Shown: positions 1 to 9,370 of the stretch, piece by piece
Position numbering within the stretch: the first letter of the stretch is position 1
How the letters are laid out: each line of letters opens with the position of its first letter
Assembly (NCBI GenBank): GCA_030710605.1
Contig: CP092863.1
Span: forward strand, 111,597,530-111,661,529
DNA length: 64,000 bases
Direction of reading: 5' to 3'
Source of the DNA: Cordylochernes scorpioides
Lineage: Eukaryota; Arthropoda; Arachnida; Pseudoscorpiones; Chernetidae
Translations under genes and position numbers: made by a program
The notes under the pieces: model-generated
What the model was told of the DNA's origin: nothing
Seen by the model: only the letters and a program-made list of their open reading frames with translations
Databases searched by the model: none

Positions 1-250
1 TGGGAGCACTACTCAGTGGCAGGCCGAATTAGCTGCAATAGAAATGGCCGCCTCTGACATGAGAAACAGACGCCATGTGCAGCTGCTCCTAACATGAAGT
101 ACAAACTTTCTCATCCTGTATCCCTGGATTAGGAGTCCTTACAGGGTACTATCAGCCGGGCCAGCTGAGACCAGGTTTTTTAGTGATCTTGTTATTGCTC
201 CCCCTCCTCCTTTTTCATCCGAGATTGGGACTGGCAAAGGCGAAGTTTTG
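1..250 (+). repeat. Retroposon 3' end fragment, family R1
   Basis: This segment matches 56590-56870 (opposite strand) and in part 22315-22430. The first ~95 bases read open as a peptide ending in RRHVQLLLT and a stop, followed by a non-coding tail with a CATCCG motif. Three copies sharing a coding-like end plus tail suggest the 3' end of a retroposon. The clade is not recognised and the left end is cut by the window edge. Confidence 0.45.
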
Positions 251-337
251 TAAGGTGATTAATTAGACAAGTAAAACTTATCGATAAGATAAAATATATT
301 TATCTATATGAGTCTAAAGATCTCTCCTTTTCCAAAA

Positions 338-790
338 TAACTTTATTAGGTACCGCTCAAATAGAACAATTTAATGTGAAAAAAAAAAAACAGTACAAAT
401 GTGATATTGCACTGGGATAAGGTGTAAAAATTATGAAAAAGGCATCTCCTTATCCATTATTTCAGAATGATAGGGCCAACAGCCCGAAACGCGTCCGTGG
501 TTAGCTTTTTCTTGATTAATCAAGAATGGGTATTTGGCAAATTCTGGAATAATTAAAAAATCAACGAGAATAGTTGATATTTATTCCGATAGATGGCGCA
601 AGCCATCAGCAACTTTCAGTTGCACGATAAGGAGATGCCTTTATCATAACTTAGCTTATGTTATTTATATAAGAAATATGAACAGGTTCTTCACAGAAAA
701 AGTGTACAATACCGGATTAGATCCCGGTTTATGGCTGTCGGGGAATTCGACGTTTTATACCACATGTTCCCGTCTAAAGATCAAAATCCG
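338..790 (-). repeat. tRNA-like SINE interrupted by a hammerhead-family insertion
   Basis: The left part (ACTTTATTAGGTACCGCTCA) and the right part (a degenerate tRNA-like B box in reverse complement, near 700-765) together match the continuous copy at 42575-42750. Between them lies the foldback at 379-648. This is a nested insertion. The tRNA-like portion is too decayed to be a tRNA gene. Confidence 0.45.
379..648. repeat. Foldback pair of HH1 retroposon copies
   Basis: A reverse-orientation HH1 tail (379-452) abuts a forward HH1 copy (about 472-648). The forward copy keeps hammerhead stem II, GAAA and the CGCGTC segment (473-501) but has lost the CTGATGA half-core, so this ribozyme is broken. 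The rest runs through the AGATGGCGC motif to the family end near GATGCC. The same head-to-head arrangement occurs at 18568-18856. Confidence 0.6.
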
Positions 791-949
791 AAAACGATCA
801 TTACATTAATTTACAAATGTGAAGAAAGATTCTATATTTTTCTGAATCATCATCAGATGATAACAACAGATTATTACAAATATATGATATATAAAATATA
901 AAATATATGATAATTAAATGTTATATTATAAAAAATAAAGCAAGATATG

Positions 950-1091
950 TACTTATCTTTATTTCAACAAACAAAACGTGATATCCCGGCTAGGGATAAT
1001 TGCGTCGATTTACATTCTTTAAACAGAAACAGTTATAAACATATTACACAAGAAAGTAATCAAAAATAAAAAGAGAAACAATAATATATAT
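950..1091 (-). mobile_element. LINE 3' end (family L1h), left of the LTR insertion
   Basis: Contains the reverse complement of a 3'-terminal hairpin (976-1005) shared by five LINE tails in this window. The LTR retrotransposon that starts at 1092 is inserted here; the coding part of the same LINE resumes at 6278. The copy is 5'-truncated and inactive. Confidence 0.5.
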
Positions 1092-1431
1092 TGTTACATC
1101 ATGATTAATGGCGTATTTCTTATATTAGTTTTAATATATTTGAAATTTAAATTACATATTTATTTATTTTTATATAAAATATTCTATGATATTTATTTAA
1201 AACAGATTATTAATTTATCATCATTTGTATTTAGGTACACTGTGACTTCACTGCTCTCTTTGATGTGAGAAAATAAAAAAAGGATTCTGGTGGCTACTTA
1301 AAGAAGACTTATCTCATTATTCCCTTTTATAAATTTGTAGGATGGTTGAAACACGCTCTGGTAAGATGCAAGACCCAGCACAGGAGAGAATCCAGGCTGA
1401 AGAGTCTGCCAAGCCGCAACCTGGTGCAACA
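1092..1431 (+). repeat. 5' LTR
   Basis: 340 bp, TG...CA ends with TGTT/AACA inverted termini. An AATAAA polyadenylation signal lies at about 1272-1277. The last 90 bases (from ATG at 1342) encode the first 30 codons of gag, so the LTR is partly coding. Confidence 0.93.
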
Positions 1432-2490
1432 ATTGGTAGAGATGCTAGTTCCGACCCAGTTGTCCTGAATCCCAACATCGACATCCCCAAGTATGATGGA
1501 ACGGAAGACCCTCGCCCATGGATTGAATCTCTTGAAGAAATTGGCTTCTTGTACCATTGGGCAGACTACATTATCTCTCGTTATGCCGCCATGAACATGA
1601 CGGGAAGCGCTAAAACCTGGTTGAATTTACACAAAGCTAGTTTCACGAGCTGGGAAAATATTAAAATCCGCCTCATTCAGGATTTTTCTTTGGACGCGAA
1701 TAAAGAAGAACTTAGAATAAAGCTCAACAGAATGCAACACTGGAATGAACCAGCAATCAGGTTCGCGGAAGACATTCTAGTGTTGTGCAACAAGGTTGAC
1801 CCCGCAATGGAAGAAGAAACAAAAATTGAACATGTTATTGGAGGACTGAAAAAAGAGTACTCATTCGCGCTCTACCTGAACCCTCCTAAAACGACCGATG
1901 ACCTTCTTGTCGTGTGCAAGAAAATGGATTATTTTGAAAAGAAGTATCGGGAACGTGTGGAGAAATCCAGAAACCTATATAACGGTCCACGCTATTCTAG
2001 ACCCCAACAACAATCGAGGTACGTGCCGCCGACTGCCGCACGAAACTACCAGACCACTTCCAGGCCCCAAGCCCCTGTTTCCAATAATTACAAGAACGAC
2101 TCCCCTTCTACCCCCAGACAGTATCGAAACAACTTTCCCCAGCCCTCTACCCCTAGACGTCCTTATAATCCTAACTTTGTGCCGAAACCAAACCTTCAGA
2201 GAAACACTTACAATAAAAGCCAAGAAGTGAGCAAAAATAGGACGGAAGATGGAAGACCAATCTGCTTTAAATGTAACAAGCCAGGGCACGTGGCCCGTTA
2301 TTGTAGGGTCAAGTTTATAAGAATCCTAGAAGAGGATCCAGCAGATACCCAAGAGAAGGTCGAAGAGAAAGGCCAAATGAATGAAATATCAGAGAAATCA
2401 GGACCTCGGCTTTATGCTGATGTATGTCATAGCACACAGACAAATATTCCTACCCGGAATAGATATTCCGTGTTGGAAGATTTAAACTAA
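1342..2490 (+). CDS. gag: Gag polyprotein of the LTR retrotransposon
   Basis: 382 residues. It supplies the capsid and nucleocapsid of the intracellular particle that packages element RNA. The middle (about 45-210) resembles retrotransposon capsid regions, with a WIESLE segment and a FSLDANKEELR segment. A Pro/Asn/Arg-rich linker follows, then one CCHC zinc knuckle at about 308-321 (C-X2-C-X4-H-X4-C), which binds RNA. The ATG lies inside the 5' LTR and the frame continues through the LTR end and the primer-binding site, so those signals are translated. The frame stops at 2488-2490 directly after the heptamer TTTAAAC (2481-2487). Translation normally stops there; a -1 slip gives Gag-Pol. No internal defects are seen. 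Confidence 0.9.
   Translation: MVETRSGKMQDPAQERIQAEESAKPQPGATIGRDASSDPVVLNPNIDIPKYDGTEDPRPWIESLEEIGFLYHWADYIISRYAAMNMTGSAKTWLNLHKASFTSWENIKIRLIQDFSLDANKEELRIKLNRMQHWNEPAIRFAEDILVLCNKVDPAMEEETKIEHVIGGLKKEYSFALYLNPPKTTDDLLVVCKKMDYFEKKYRERVEKSRNLYNGPRYSRPQQQSRYVPPTAARNYQTTSRPQAPVSNNYKNDSPSTPRQYRNNFPQPSTPRRPYNPNFVPKPNLQRNTYNKSQEVSKNRTEDGRPICFKCNKPGHVARYCRVKFIRILEEDPADTQEKVEEKGQMNEISEKSGPRLYADVCHSTQTNIPTRNRYSVLEDLN
1434..1451 (+). promoter_or_regulatory. Candidate tRNA primer-binding site
   Basis: Starts TGGTAGAGATGC two bases after the 5' LTR, as expected for pairing with a tRNA 3'-CCA end. I cannot assign the tRNA without a tRNA set. It lies within gag. Confidence 0.6.
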
Positions 2491-5400
2491 GCGTCGCGCC
2501 TGAATCTGTCAATCAAAGCAAGTCGACCATAAACGGAATCAAGAAGTTGGACCCTAAATACAAATTAAAAATTAAAGTGGACAAGATAGGGACTTTTGAA
2601 GCTTTGGTTGATACAGGTGCTGACCTCTCAGTGGTCGACCTCAGAACGGCCCTCGATACAGGCCAGGGTATAAGTAAACTCGCAAAAATTTGTGCAGGAC
2701 CCGATGGAAAAAAATTGGACATGGTAGGAAGTATATTTTTAAATATAAAAATTGATGACGAAACATTATCACACAACTTTGTGATATTGAAAACGCATTT
2801 ACGGACATTAATTCTTGGGAGAGATTTCCTTAAGAAAATGAACGCAAAAATAGATTGTAAGCAAGAAACTATAAAATATGATTTGACGAATAATCATGAC
2901 GAAATCAATTTTGAAATGTTGAAAATAAAGAGTGCCAAGGATTCCATTGTACCGGAATGTTCCATGAAATTGATCAAGGCATTGGTAGAAACAGAGGATG
3001 GAGAATATATTATCGAGGAGAGCAGCAAAATGTTTCAAACAAATGGACTTCGTCTAGCAAGAAGCTTGATCAATGTTATAAATAGGGAAACACACATCTG
3101 GATAACTAATCCGTATCCTCGACCGTTAAAAATAATGAAAAACCAAACATTGGCTTTTGGAAGTAGTCCAGCGAAAATAAATGTGAGTCGAGAAAGAGAG
3201 GTAGAAAAGAACGAAGAACCTAGATTCCAAATAAACGAAAATCTTTCACCAAAGGAACAGAAGGAGTTAAAACAAGTTTTAGAAAGGTATGGAGATCTTT
3301 TTTCATCGAGATTAGGGAGAACCAATTTGGCAAAACATCGGATAGACACAGAAGACGCGAAGCCAATTAAACACAAGCCTTACCGGGTAAGTGCTAAAGA
3401 ACGAGATATTATAAAAGAGCAAATTGACGAGATGCTTACAGAAGGCATAATTAGGCCATCTTCTAGCCCCTGGTCTTTTCCAGTAATATTGGTCAAGAAG
3501 CGAGATGGTAAATACAGATTTTGTGTGGACTACAGAAAACTGAATAATGTGACAGTAAAAGATGTCTATCCGATCCCTAGAATAGACGAAGTTATGGATA
3601 CTCTCCAAGGATCTACACACTTCTCAGCAATAGACCTCAGATCTGGATATTGGCAAGTTGAAGTCGAAGAAAGAGACAAAGAAAAAACAGCTTTCACTAC
3701 AGCGCATGGATTATATGAATTCAACGTGATGCCTTTTGGACTTTGTAACGCGCCTGCTACCTTTGAGAGAAATATGGAGAATATGCTTGGAAATCTGAGA
3801 TGGCAAATTTGTTTGTGTTATCTGGATGATGTTATCATATATAGCCCGGATTTTCCAACGCACCTCAAAAGACTTGAAGCTGTTTTTAGATGTTTTCGTG
3901 AATCTAATTTAAGGTTAAACGACAAAAAATGCCGATTTGCTTTTGAAGAATTGGAGATCCTCGGCTATATAACGAGCAAACATGGTATAAAACCCGCGGA
4001 ACATAACATCAAAGCTGTCAGAAATTTTCCTCGGCCCAAAAAGGTCAAAGAAGTACAATCCTTTTTGGGAATGTGTTCATATTATAGAAAATTTATCAAA
4101 GACTTTTCAAAAATTGCTGACCCTTTGACCAACCTTATAAAAAAAAGTGTATCATTTACCTGGACAGAAAGACAAGAGGAAGCGTTCCAAACCCTAAAAA
4201 CAGCACTATTAAGTCCACCAATTTTAGGTCACTTCAATCCAAATGCACCTACTTATGTTCATACTGATGCGTCCAACATCGGCATAGGTGCAACACTTGT
4301 CCAAGACATCGGTGGTGAAGAGAAGGTGATCTCATACTTGAGTCGTACCCTAAGTAAAGCGGAGCAAAATTATTCAACCACTGAAAAAGAATGTCTGGCC
4401 GTTGTCTGGTCAATGTCAAAATTACGACCCTACCTTTATGGAAGACACTTTAAAATAGTAACAGACCATCACGCCTTATGCTGGCTCAAAAACTTGAAGG
4501 ATCCAACAGGTCGATTGGCAAGATGGGCATTGAAAATTCAAGAATATGACTTCGATATAATACATAAATCGGGAAAGAAGCATCTGGACGCCGATGGCTT
4601 ATCTAGGGGGCCCTTACCAGAAACTGATTGGGATGAGGATTTTGAAAGGCTATTTTTAAATCAAATAACAGACGAAGAGGATAAATTTATCGAAAGTGTT
4701 AAGAAAAACCTTAATGGAAGCAGGCGATCAATTGCGCAAAACTTTAAAGAAGAAGATGGATGCCTCTTTAAGAAAAACCCGAACCCTGAAGGCAGGGCGT
4801 GGTTGCTTGTGGTTCCAGAGAATAAAAAGAGAGAAATTATGAAAGAATATCACAATCATATGTCGAATGGCCATCTGGGCGTCGCCAGAACCATGTACCG
4901 AATAAAGAGTAAATACTTTTGGCCATCCATGCTAAAGGATGTCTCAGAATTCGTTAAGACGTGTCACCTTTGCCAAAGTAGGAAAGGCTCAAATCAATTA
5001 CCTTCTGGACTACTACAGCCCATCCCCCCAGCCAACTTTCCTTTCGAAAGAATTGGAATTGACTTTGTTGGTCCACTACCATCTACGAAAAACAGGAAAA
5101 AATGGATAATCGTGCTGACGGACTACTACACTAGATATGCAGAAACAAGAGCAGTCTCGGAAGCAACAGTGAAAGAAGTTTCAAAATTTCTAGTAGAGGA
5201 TATTTTTCTTCGGCACGGAGCCCCACAATATCTTATTAGTGACAGAGGCTCTCAATTTACCAGTAATTTAATGAAAGAGGTGATGAAAACGTGCAAGATT
5301 AAACATTGCTTCACAACGAGCTATCATCCCCAGACTAATGGATTGACAGAGCGGTTAAATAGAACATTGATCAATATGCTCAGTATGTATGTGAACACTG

Positions 5401-5954
5401 ATCAGAAAAATTGGGACGAAATACTCCCATTCATCACTCACGCTTACAATACTACAATTCAGGAAACCACAGGATATTCTCCCTTTTTCCTGATGTTTGG
5501 AAGAGAACCCACGTCTCTTTTGGACGACAGGAATATCTCGGTGGACATTGACAAAGATGATTATGATGAATACATAAAACATCACTTAGACAAAATAAAC
5601 AGAACAAGAAAATTAGTTATTAACAACACAATAAAGACTCAAGAAAGAATGAAAAAGAACTATGACAAGAAACACATGGAAAGAAGCTACGAACCAGGAG
5701 AATTAGTAGCAGTTTGGACACCAATTAGGAAAATAGGAAAGTGTGAGAAACTACTGAGAAAATATTTTGGCCCATATAGAATATTAGAGAAGCTGTCCAA
5801 CGTAAATTACTTAATTGAACCAAAAGATAATCCTGGCCAAGACCCATTGATTGTCCATGTCTCAAGAATCAAACCCTATTTTGAAAGAATTGATGAGGTC
5901 AATCACGAGGACGTGACGACCTCTGGAGAGGGGGAAGTGTTACATCATGATTAA
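2463..5954 (+). CDS. pol: Pol polyprotein (protease, RT, RNase H, integrase)
   Basis: The open -1 frame runs from 2463. About 1,135 residues follow the first plausible residue encoded at 2547 (a TTG, not ATG), and I number from there. Aspartic protease has DTGA at 22-25. Reverse transcriptase has its catalytic YLDD near 425. RNase H begins near TDAS at about 573. Integrase follows, with an HHCC zinc domain (H residues about 768-780, CHLC near 807) and a DDE triad at about D838, D898 and E934. Together they copy element RNA to DNA and insert it. The order RT-RNaseH-IN is Ty3/gypsy. The stop codon (5952-5954) lies inside the 3' LTR. All catalytic motifs appear intact. Confidence 0.92.
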   Translation: MFRVGRFKLSVAPESVNQSKSTINGIKKLDPKYKLKIKVDKIGTFEALVDTGADLSVVDLRTALDTGQGISKLAKICAGPDGKKLDMVGSIFLNIKIDDETLSHNFVILKTHLRTLILGRDFLKKMNAKIDCKQETIKYDLTNNHDEINFEMLKIKSAKDSIVPECSMKLIKALVETEDGEYIIEESSKMFQTNGLRLARSLINVINRETHIWITNPYPRPLKIMKNQTLAFGSSPAKINVSREREVEKNEEPRFQINENLSPKEQKELKQVLERYGDLFSSRLGRTNLAKHRIDTEDAKPIKHKPYRVSAKERDIIKEQIDEMLTEGIIRPSSSPWSFPVILVKKRDGKYRFCVDYRKLNNVTVKDVYPIPRIDEVMDTLQGSTHFSAIDLRSGYWQVEVEERDKEKTAFTTAHGLYEFNVMPFGLCNAPATFERNMENMLGNLRWQICLCYLDDVIIYSPDFPTHLKRLEAVFRCFRESNLRLNDKKCRFAFEELEILGYITSKHGIKPAEHNIKAVRNFPRPKKVKEVQSFLGMCSYYRKFIKDFSKIADPLTNLIKKSVSFTWTERQEEAFQTLKTALLSPPILGHFNPNAPTYVHTDASNIGIGATLVQDIGGEEKVISYLSRTLSKAEQNYSTTEKECLAVVWSMSKLRPYLYGRHFKIVTDHHALCWLKNLKDPTGRLARWALKIQEYDFDIIHKSGKKHLDADGLSRGPLPETDWDEDFERLFLNQITDEEDKFIESVKKNLNGSRRSIAQNFKEEDGCLFKKNPNPEGRAWLLVVPENKKREIMKEYHNHMSNGHLGVARTMYRIKSKYFWPSMLKDVSEFVKTCHLCQSRKGSNQLPSGLLQPIPPANFPFERIGIDFVGPLPSTKNRKKWIIVLTDYYTRYAETRAVSEATVKEVSKFLVEDIFLRHGAPQYLISDRGSQFTSNLMKEVMKTCKIKHCFTTSYHPQTNGLTERLNRTLINMLSMYVNTDQKNWDEILPFITHAYNTTIQETTGYSPFFLMFGREPTSLLDDRNISVDIDKDDYDEYIKHHLDKINRTRKLVINNTIKTQERMKKNYDKKHMERSYEPGELVAVWTPIRKIGKCEKLLRKYFGPYRILEKLSNVNYLIEPKDNPGQDPLIVHVSRIKPYFERIDEVNHEDVTTSGEGEVLHHD
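2481..2487 (+). promoter_or_regulatory. -1 ribosomal frameshift heptamer between gag and pol
   Basis: TTTAAAC is positioned as T TTA AAC in the gag frame, the canonical X XXY YYZ pattern, immediately before the gag TAA. The pol frame is open from 2463 onward in the -1 frame and has no ATG near its start, so frameshifting is the simplest route to Pol. I did not fold the downstream stimulator. Confidence 0.8.
5925..5937 (+). promoter_or_regulatory. Polypurine tract
   Basis: GGAGAGGGGGAAG ends immediately before the 3' LTR at 5938, the expected plus-strand primer position. It is also translated as part of pol. Confidence 0.85.
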
Positions 5955-6277
5955 TGGCGTATTTCTTATATTAGTTTTAATATATTTGAAATTTAAATTA
6001 CATATTTATTTATTTTTATATAAAATATTCTATGATATTTATTTAAAACAGATTATTAATTTATCATCATTTGTATTTAGGTACACTGTGACTTCACTGC
6101 TCTCTTTGATGTGAGAAAATAAAAAAAGGATTCTGGTGGCTACTTAAAGAAGACTTATCTCATTATTCCCTTTTATAAATTTGTAGGATGGTTGAAACAC
6201 GCTCTGGTAAGATGCAAGACCCAGCACAGGAGAGAATCCAGGCTGAAGAGTCTGCCAAGCCGCAACCTGGTGCAACA
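5938..6277 (+). repeat. 3' LTR
   Basis: 340 bp, indistinguishable by eye from the 5' LTR. It contains the pol stop codon at its left end and a second copy of the gag start (ATG at 6188), which here opens only the 30-codon LTR portion. Confidence 0.93.
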
Positions 6278-6605
6278 ATATTAGGAACCTGAACCTTTCA
6301 GGTTAGAAAGATAATCACGAATATATTTACAAAAATAGTTAAACCTATGTTAATTCTCTCTGCTATTTACAAATTGATATAGATCTACAACATTATTTAT
6401 TGTTTGTTATCTAGCGGTAAAGAAAAGTGGACATTCCAGCAGTAGGTGTCTCGAGTCCTGTATTTCCTTGTCACAATGACAACTAGAGTCCTCAACCGCT
6501 CCAAATTTTGATAAATAGCTTTTGAAACTGTTTTGTTTATTATAAAAGACCTTGACTTCACGTTATCTGAACTGCAACTTTCCTTCCAGTAATTTTTGTT
6601 GGCCA
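6278..6605 (-). pseudogene. LINE reverse-transcriptase C-terminus (family L1h)
   Basis: Reverse-complement reading gives the C-terminal zinc-type motif of LINE ORF2 proteins: a Cys-X-Cys pair, then SRHLLLECPLF, ending at a stop (6407-6409). The same motif recurs at 39865-40017 and 45766-45911. Upstream codons are broken by stops and frame changes. The LTR element separates this part from its 3' tail at 950-1091. Clade is uncertain (CR1/Jockey-like by motif only). Confidence 0.6.
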
Positions 6606-7285
6606 TTTTTCAAATTTCGACATGTCTAACTTTAAGTTCAATATCTCTAAGCTCAAATGTTATATAGATTGTATATTTGAGAGAAAATAAAAAAAACTAA
6701 CATAGATAGATACACAGTTCCTTAAAATTGTTCGTGACGCAAACCTTGTCGTACTCACGTCAAACCTCTTTTCATATGTCAGATTGTCAAAAAGTTCAAA
6801 AAGAAAACAGCAATGATTATATCAAATGACAACCAAATGGATTCGTCATTTACGGCTTGTTATCAACCACAGTCCAACAAACAAACAGGGTTATCACAGC
6901 GGTGATTGGAGGAACGCAATCAGCCAATCATCGAAGGAATGTGGCATGGCATCCATTAATTTGTACTGACCCCACCCACCCCTCCACATATTTATGGACG
7001 TTGACCAAATTGATTTTTTAAAGAACGTTAATTGCATCGGAAAAAGGAGTAGCTAGAGATTCTGTGTTCTCTTATCTTCAACCCAACTCCTGGGTGATGA
7101 AACACGGGAATCCGGGTGGGTAGGTCACAGCTGGCCTGGGGAATTTGATGGTAAACTCGACTTGCATCTACACAACTACATTTTCTTCCTCTCTCTTATA
7201 TCCTTCAGAATTCAAACTAATTTTTGTTGAATGTTATTGTCAAATATTATTCTATGATTGTAATAATATGTGACTTAAAATCTGT
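6606..7285. other. Gene-free stretch
   Basis: No reading frame or repeat relationship recognised. A moderately GC-richer patch with CCAATCA sequences occurs around 6890-6960; nothing marks it as a promoter. Confidence 0.4.
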
Positions 7286-7287
7286 GG

Positions 7288-7690
7288 TGTCAGGAATGTA
7301 TATACGTTATATTAAAATATTATTTTATTTGAATTATATTTTATAGATACAAATACTCTGTTAAATCGACCGTCGGAGGTCACGTTTACCCTATAAAAAC
7401 TCATTGTTGTTGTCTCCCGCTGGATGGCTCAAATCTTTGTACATTATGTAAATAATCTTTTGTTTTCCTTGTTCTACTCGCCTTAAGCTAGGCGGTACTT
7501 TTACCAAATTATGTTTTTCATATATATTCCTCAGATCAAATAAAGAAATCTCTGATCAAAACTATTTTATTATTCCCACGACTGCAAAACAATTATGTAA
7601 CATACTCATGGATACCAAAATCAAGCAACAAATAATAATGCTATATAAATAACAATCAAGATACAAGCAGAAAATCTCATTCATCTTTCT
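7288..7690 (+). mobile_element. MITE-like element M1, copy 1
   Basis: One of five related copies (also 11137, 30120, 59083 and, reversed, 55845). Shared core: a CGACC...AGGTCACG block, a TATAAAA box, a GTTGTTG run, GTAAATAA and an end near ACGACTGCA. Outer ends read ATATGTTATA and its complement next to (TA)n, suggesting short inverted termini inserted into TA microsatellites. No coding capacity. Confidence 0.55.
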
Positions 7691-7943
7691 TTATATATAT
7701 AGGTAAGAGTTAATAGAGAGATGTTCATTTATTAGTAACTAGACGAATGGCCCGGGTAACGCCCGGGTTTTACCCGAGTGCGAATATATTTTAAAAACGT
7801 TTTAATTCAAATACTATTCGTTACAATTATAAATTGGCGCCATGGATGTCACTCTTGTGAAACGTCCCGTTCCAAACTGTGTGTTTTTAAAATGTTTTAA
7901 CTATATATAATATAACGGTATAATAACGGTATAAAGAAATAAT

Positions 7944-8016
7944 GAGCCTATAGCCTAGTGGTCATGGCATCTGCCCGGTAAGCGGAAGGTCGTGGGTTCG
8001 ATTCCTATCCCTTGAC
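7944..8016 (+). repeat. tRNA-like segment inside the Helitron
   Basis: Contains an A box like TAGCCTAGTGGTC (7951-7963) and a B box GGTTCGATTCC (about 7995-8005) at tRNA spacing. The arms do not clearly form a full cloverleaf and the segment flows into repeats, so I read it as a SINE-type Pol III head captured by the Helitron. A divergent tRNA gene is the alternative. Confidence 0.5.
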
Positions 8017-8039
8017 CTTGTATACATCTTGCTTCCTAG

Positions 8040-9058
8040 GGTTGCCTAGAGTGGCCGCTATAGACAGGGCGGTCTGTATAGACAGGTGGATGTATCACAC
8101 AGCTGATAACAGGGTTGTCTAGAGTGGTCGCTATAGACAGGGTGGTCTGTATAGACAGGTGTATGTATCACACTGCTGATAACAGGGTTGCCTAAAGTGA
8201 CCGCTATAGACAGGGTGGTCTGTATAGACAGGCGGATGTATCACACAGCTGATAACAAGGTTGTCTAGAGTGGCCGCTATAGACAGGTGTATGTATCACA
8301 CAGCTGATAACAGGGTTGTCTAGAATGGCCGCTATATACAGGGTGGTCTGATAGACAGGTGAATGTAACACACTGCTGATAACAGGGTTGTCTAGAGTGG
8401 TCGCTATAGACAGGGTGGTCTGTATAGACAGGTGTATGTATCACACTGCTGATGACAGGGTTGCCTAAAGTGACCGCTATAGACAGGGTGGTCTGTATAG
8501 ACAGGTGAATGTAACACACTGATGATAACAGGGTTGCCTAAAGTGACCGCTATAGACAGGGTGGTCTGTAGGGTTGCCTAAAGTGACCGCTATAGACAGG
8601 GTGGTCTGTATAGACAGGTGGATGTATCACACAGCTGATAACAGGGTTGTCTAGAATGTCCGCTATAGACTGGTGTATGTATCATACAGCTGATAACAGG
8701 GTTGTCTAGAATGGCCGCTATATACAGGGTGGTCTGTATAGACAGGTGAATGCAACACACTGCTGATAACAGGGTTGCCTAAAGTGACCGCTATAGACAG
8801 GGTGGTCTGTATAGACAGGTGAATGTAACACACTGATGATAACAGGGTTGCCTAAAGTGACCGCTATAGACAGGGTGGTCTGTATAGACAGGTGGATGTA
8901 GCACACTGCTGATAACAGGGGTGTCTAGAGTGGCCGCTATAGACAGGGTGGTCTGTATAGACAGGTGGATGTAGCACACTGCTGATAACAGGGTTGTCTA
9001 GAATGGCTGCTATAGACAGGTGTATGTATCACACAGCTGATAACAGGGTTGTCTAGAG
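8040..9058. repeat. ~75-bp tandem array
   Basis: About 13 imperfect units built on GGTTGTCTAGAGTGGCCGCTATAGACAGG and GATGTATCACACAGCTGATAACA, including shortened and partial units. Short open frames on the minus strand are by-products of the repeat. Near its end a 16-bp CTTCAGACAGTGA motif is repeated three times (9116-9160). Confidence 0.85.
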
Positions 9059-9370
9059 GGGGGCAGGGATGCCACGTGTTCGCCGGCAGCCAATGGGCGC
9101 GCATTCTATCCGTGAACTTCAGACAGTGAGCTTCAGACAGTGAACTTCAGACAGACAGAATAAGGCAATTATATAAGTAGATGTTTACTTAGATATATTT
9201 AGTAATTTATGTTCCTTGTACCTTCAATAAAGATGATTTATATTTTAGAAGAGAAATAATTATTGAGATCCACCATCAACAATTTTTATTTCAACTTTTT
9301 AAAAACTTTATTTCAACGTTTCGATGACCTCCGTTGTCTCCCTTTTTAATGGAAAACATTTTTGCATATA

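Larger units (their letters stand above)
1092..6277 (+). mobile_element. Complete Ty3/gypsy-type LTR retrotransposon
   Basis: Two 340-bp direct repeats (1092-1431 and 5938-6277) start TGTTAC and end GCAACA, and I see no difference between them. Inside, in order, are a primer-binding-site candidate, gag, a -1 frameshift site, pol (protease, reverse transcriptase, RNase H, integrase) and a polypurine tract. ATAT flanks both ends (1088-1091 and 6278-6281) as a 4-bp target duplication. Integrase after RNase H places it in Metaviridae. No envelope-like frame is present. Identical LTRs and open frames imply recent insertion and possible competence. It lies inside a LINE relic. Confidence 0.93.
7739..9181 (-). 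mobile_element. Non-autonomous Helitron
   Basis: Read on the minus strand it starts TCTACTTATATAA after a host A and ends with a GC-rich hairpin (CCCGGGCGTTACCCGGG) about 9 bases before a terminal CTAG followed by host T. That is the Helitron signature: 5' TC, 3' hairpin plus CTRR, insertion between A and T, no target duplication. The 1,443-bp interior holds a tRNA-like segment and a ~75-bp tandem array and encodes no Rep/helicase, so mobility needs helper proteins. The ends are inferred from motifs only. Confidence 0.7.

Noticed and set aside
534-809. 91-codon plus-strand frame
   Set aside because: It runs through the HH1 retroposon body and a decayed SINE; similar frames occur in other HH1 copies on either strand.
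1327-5585. Minus-strand and alternate-frame open frames within gag-pol
   Set aside because: Shadows of a well-supported coding region.
7944-8016. Functional tRNA gene
   Set aside because: A and B boxes are present, but I could not form convincing acceptor and anticodon stems, and the segment is embedded in a Helitron repeat.
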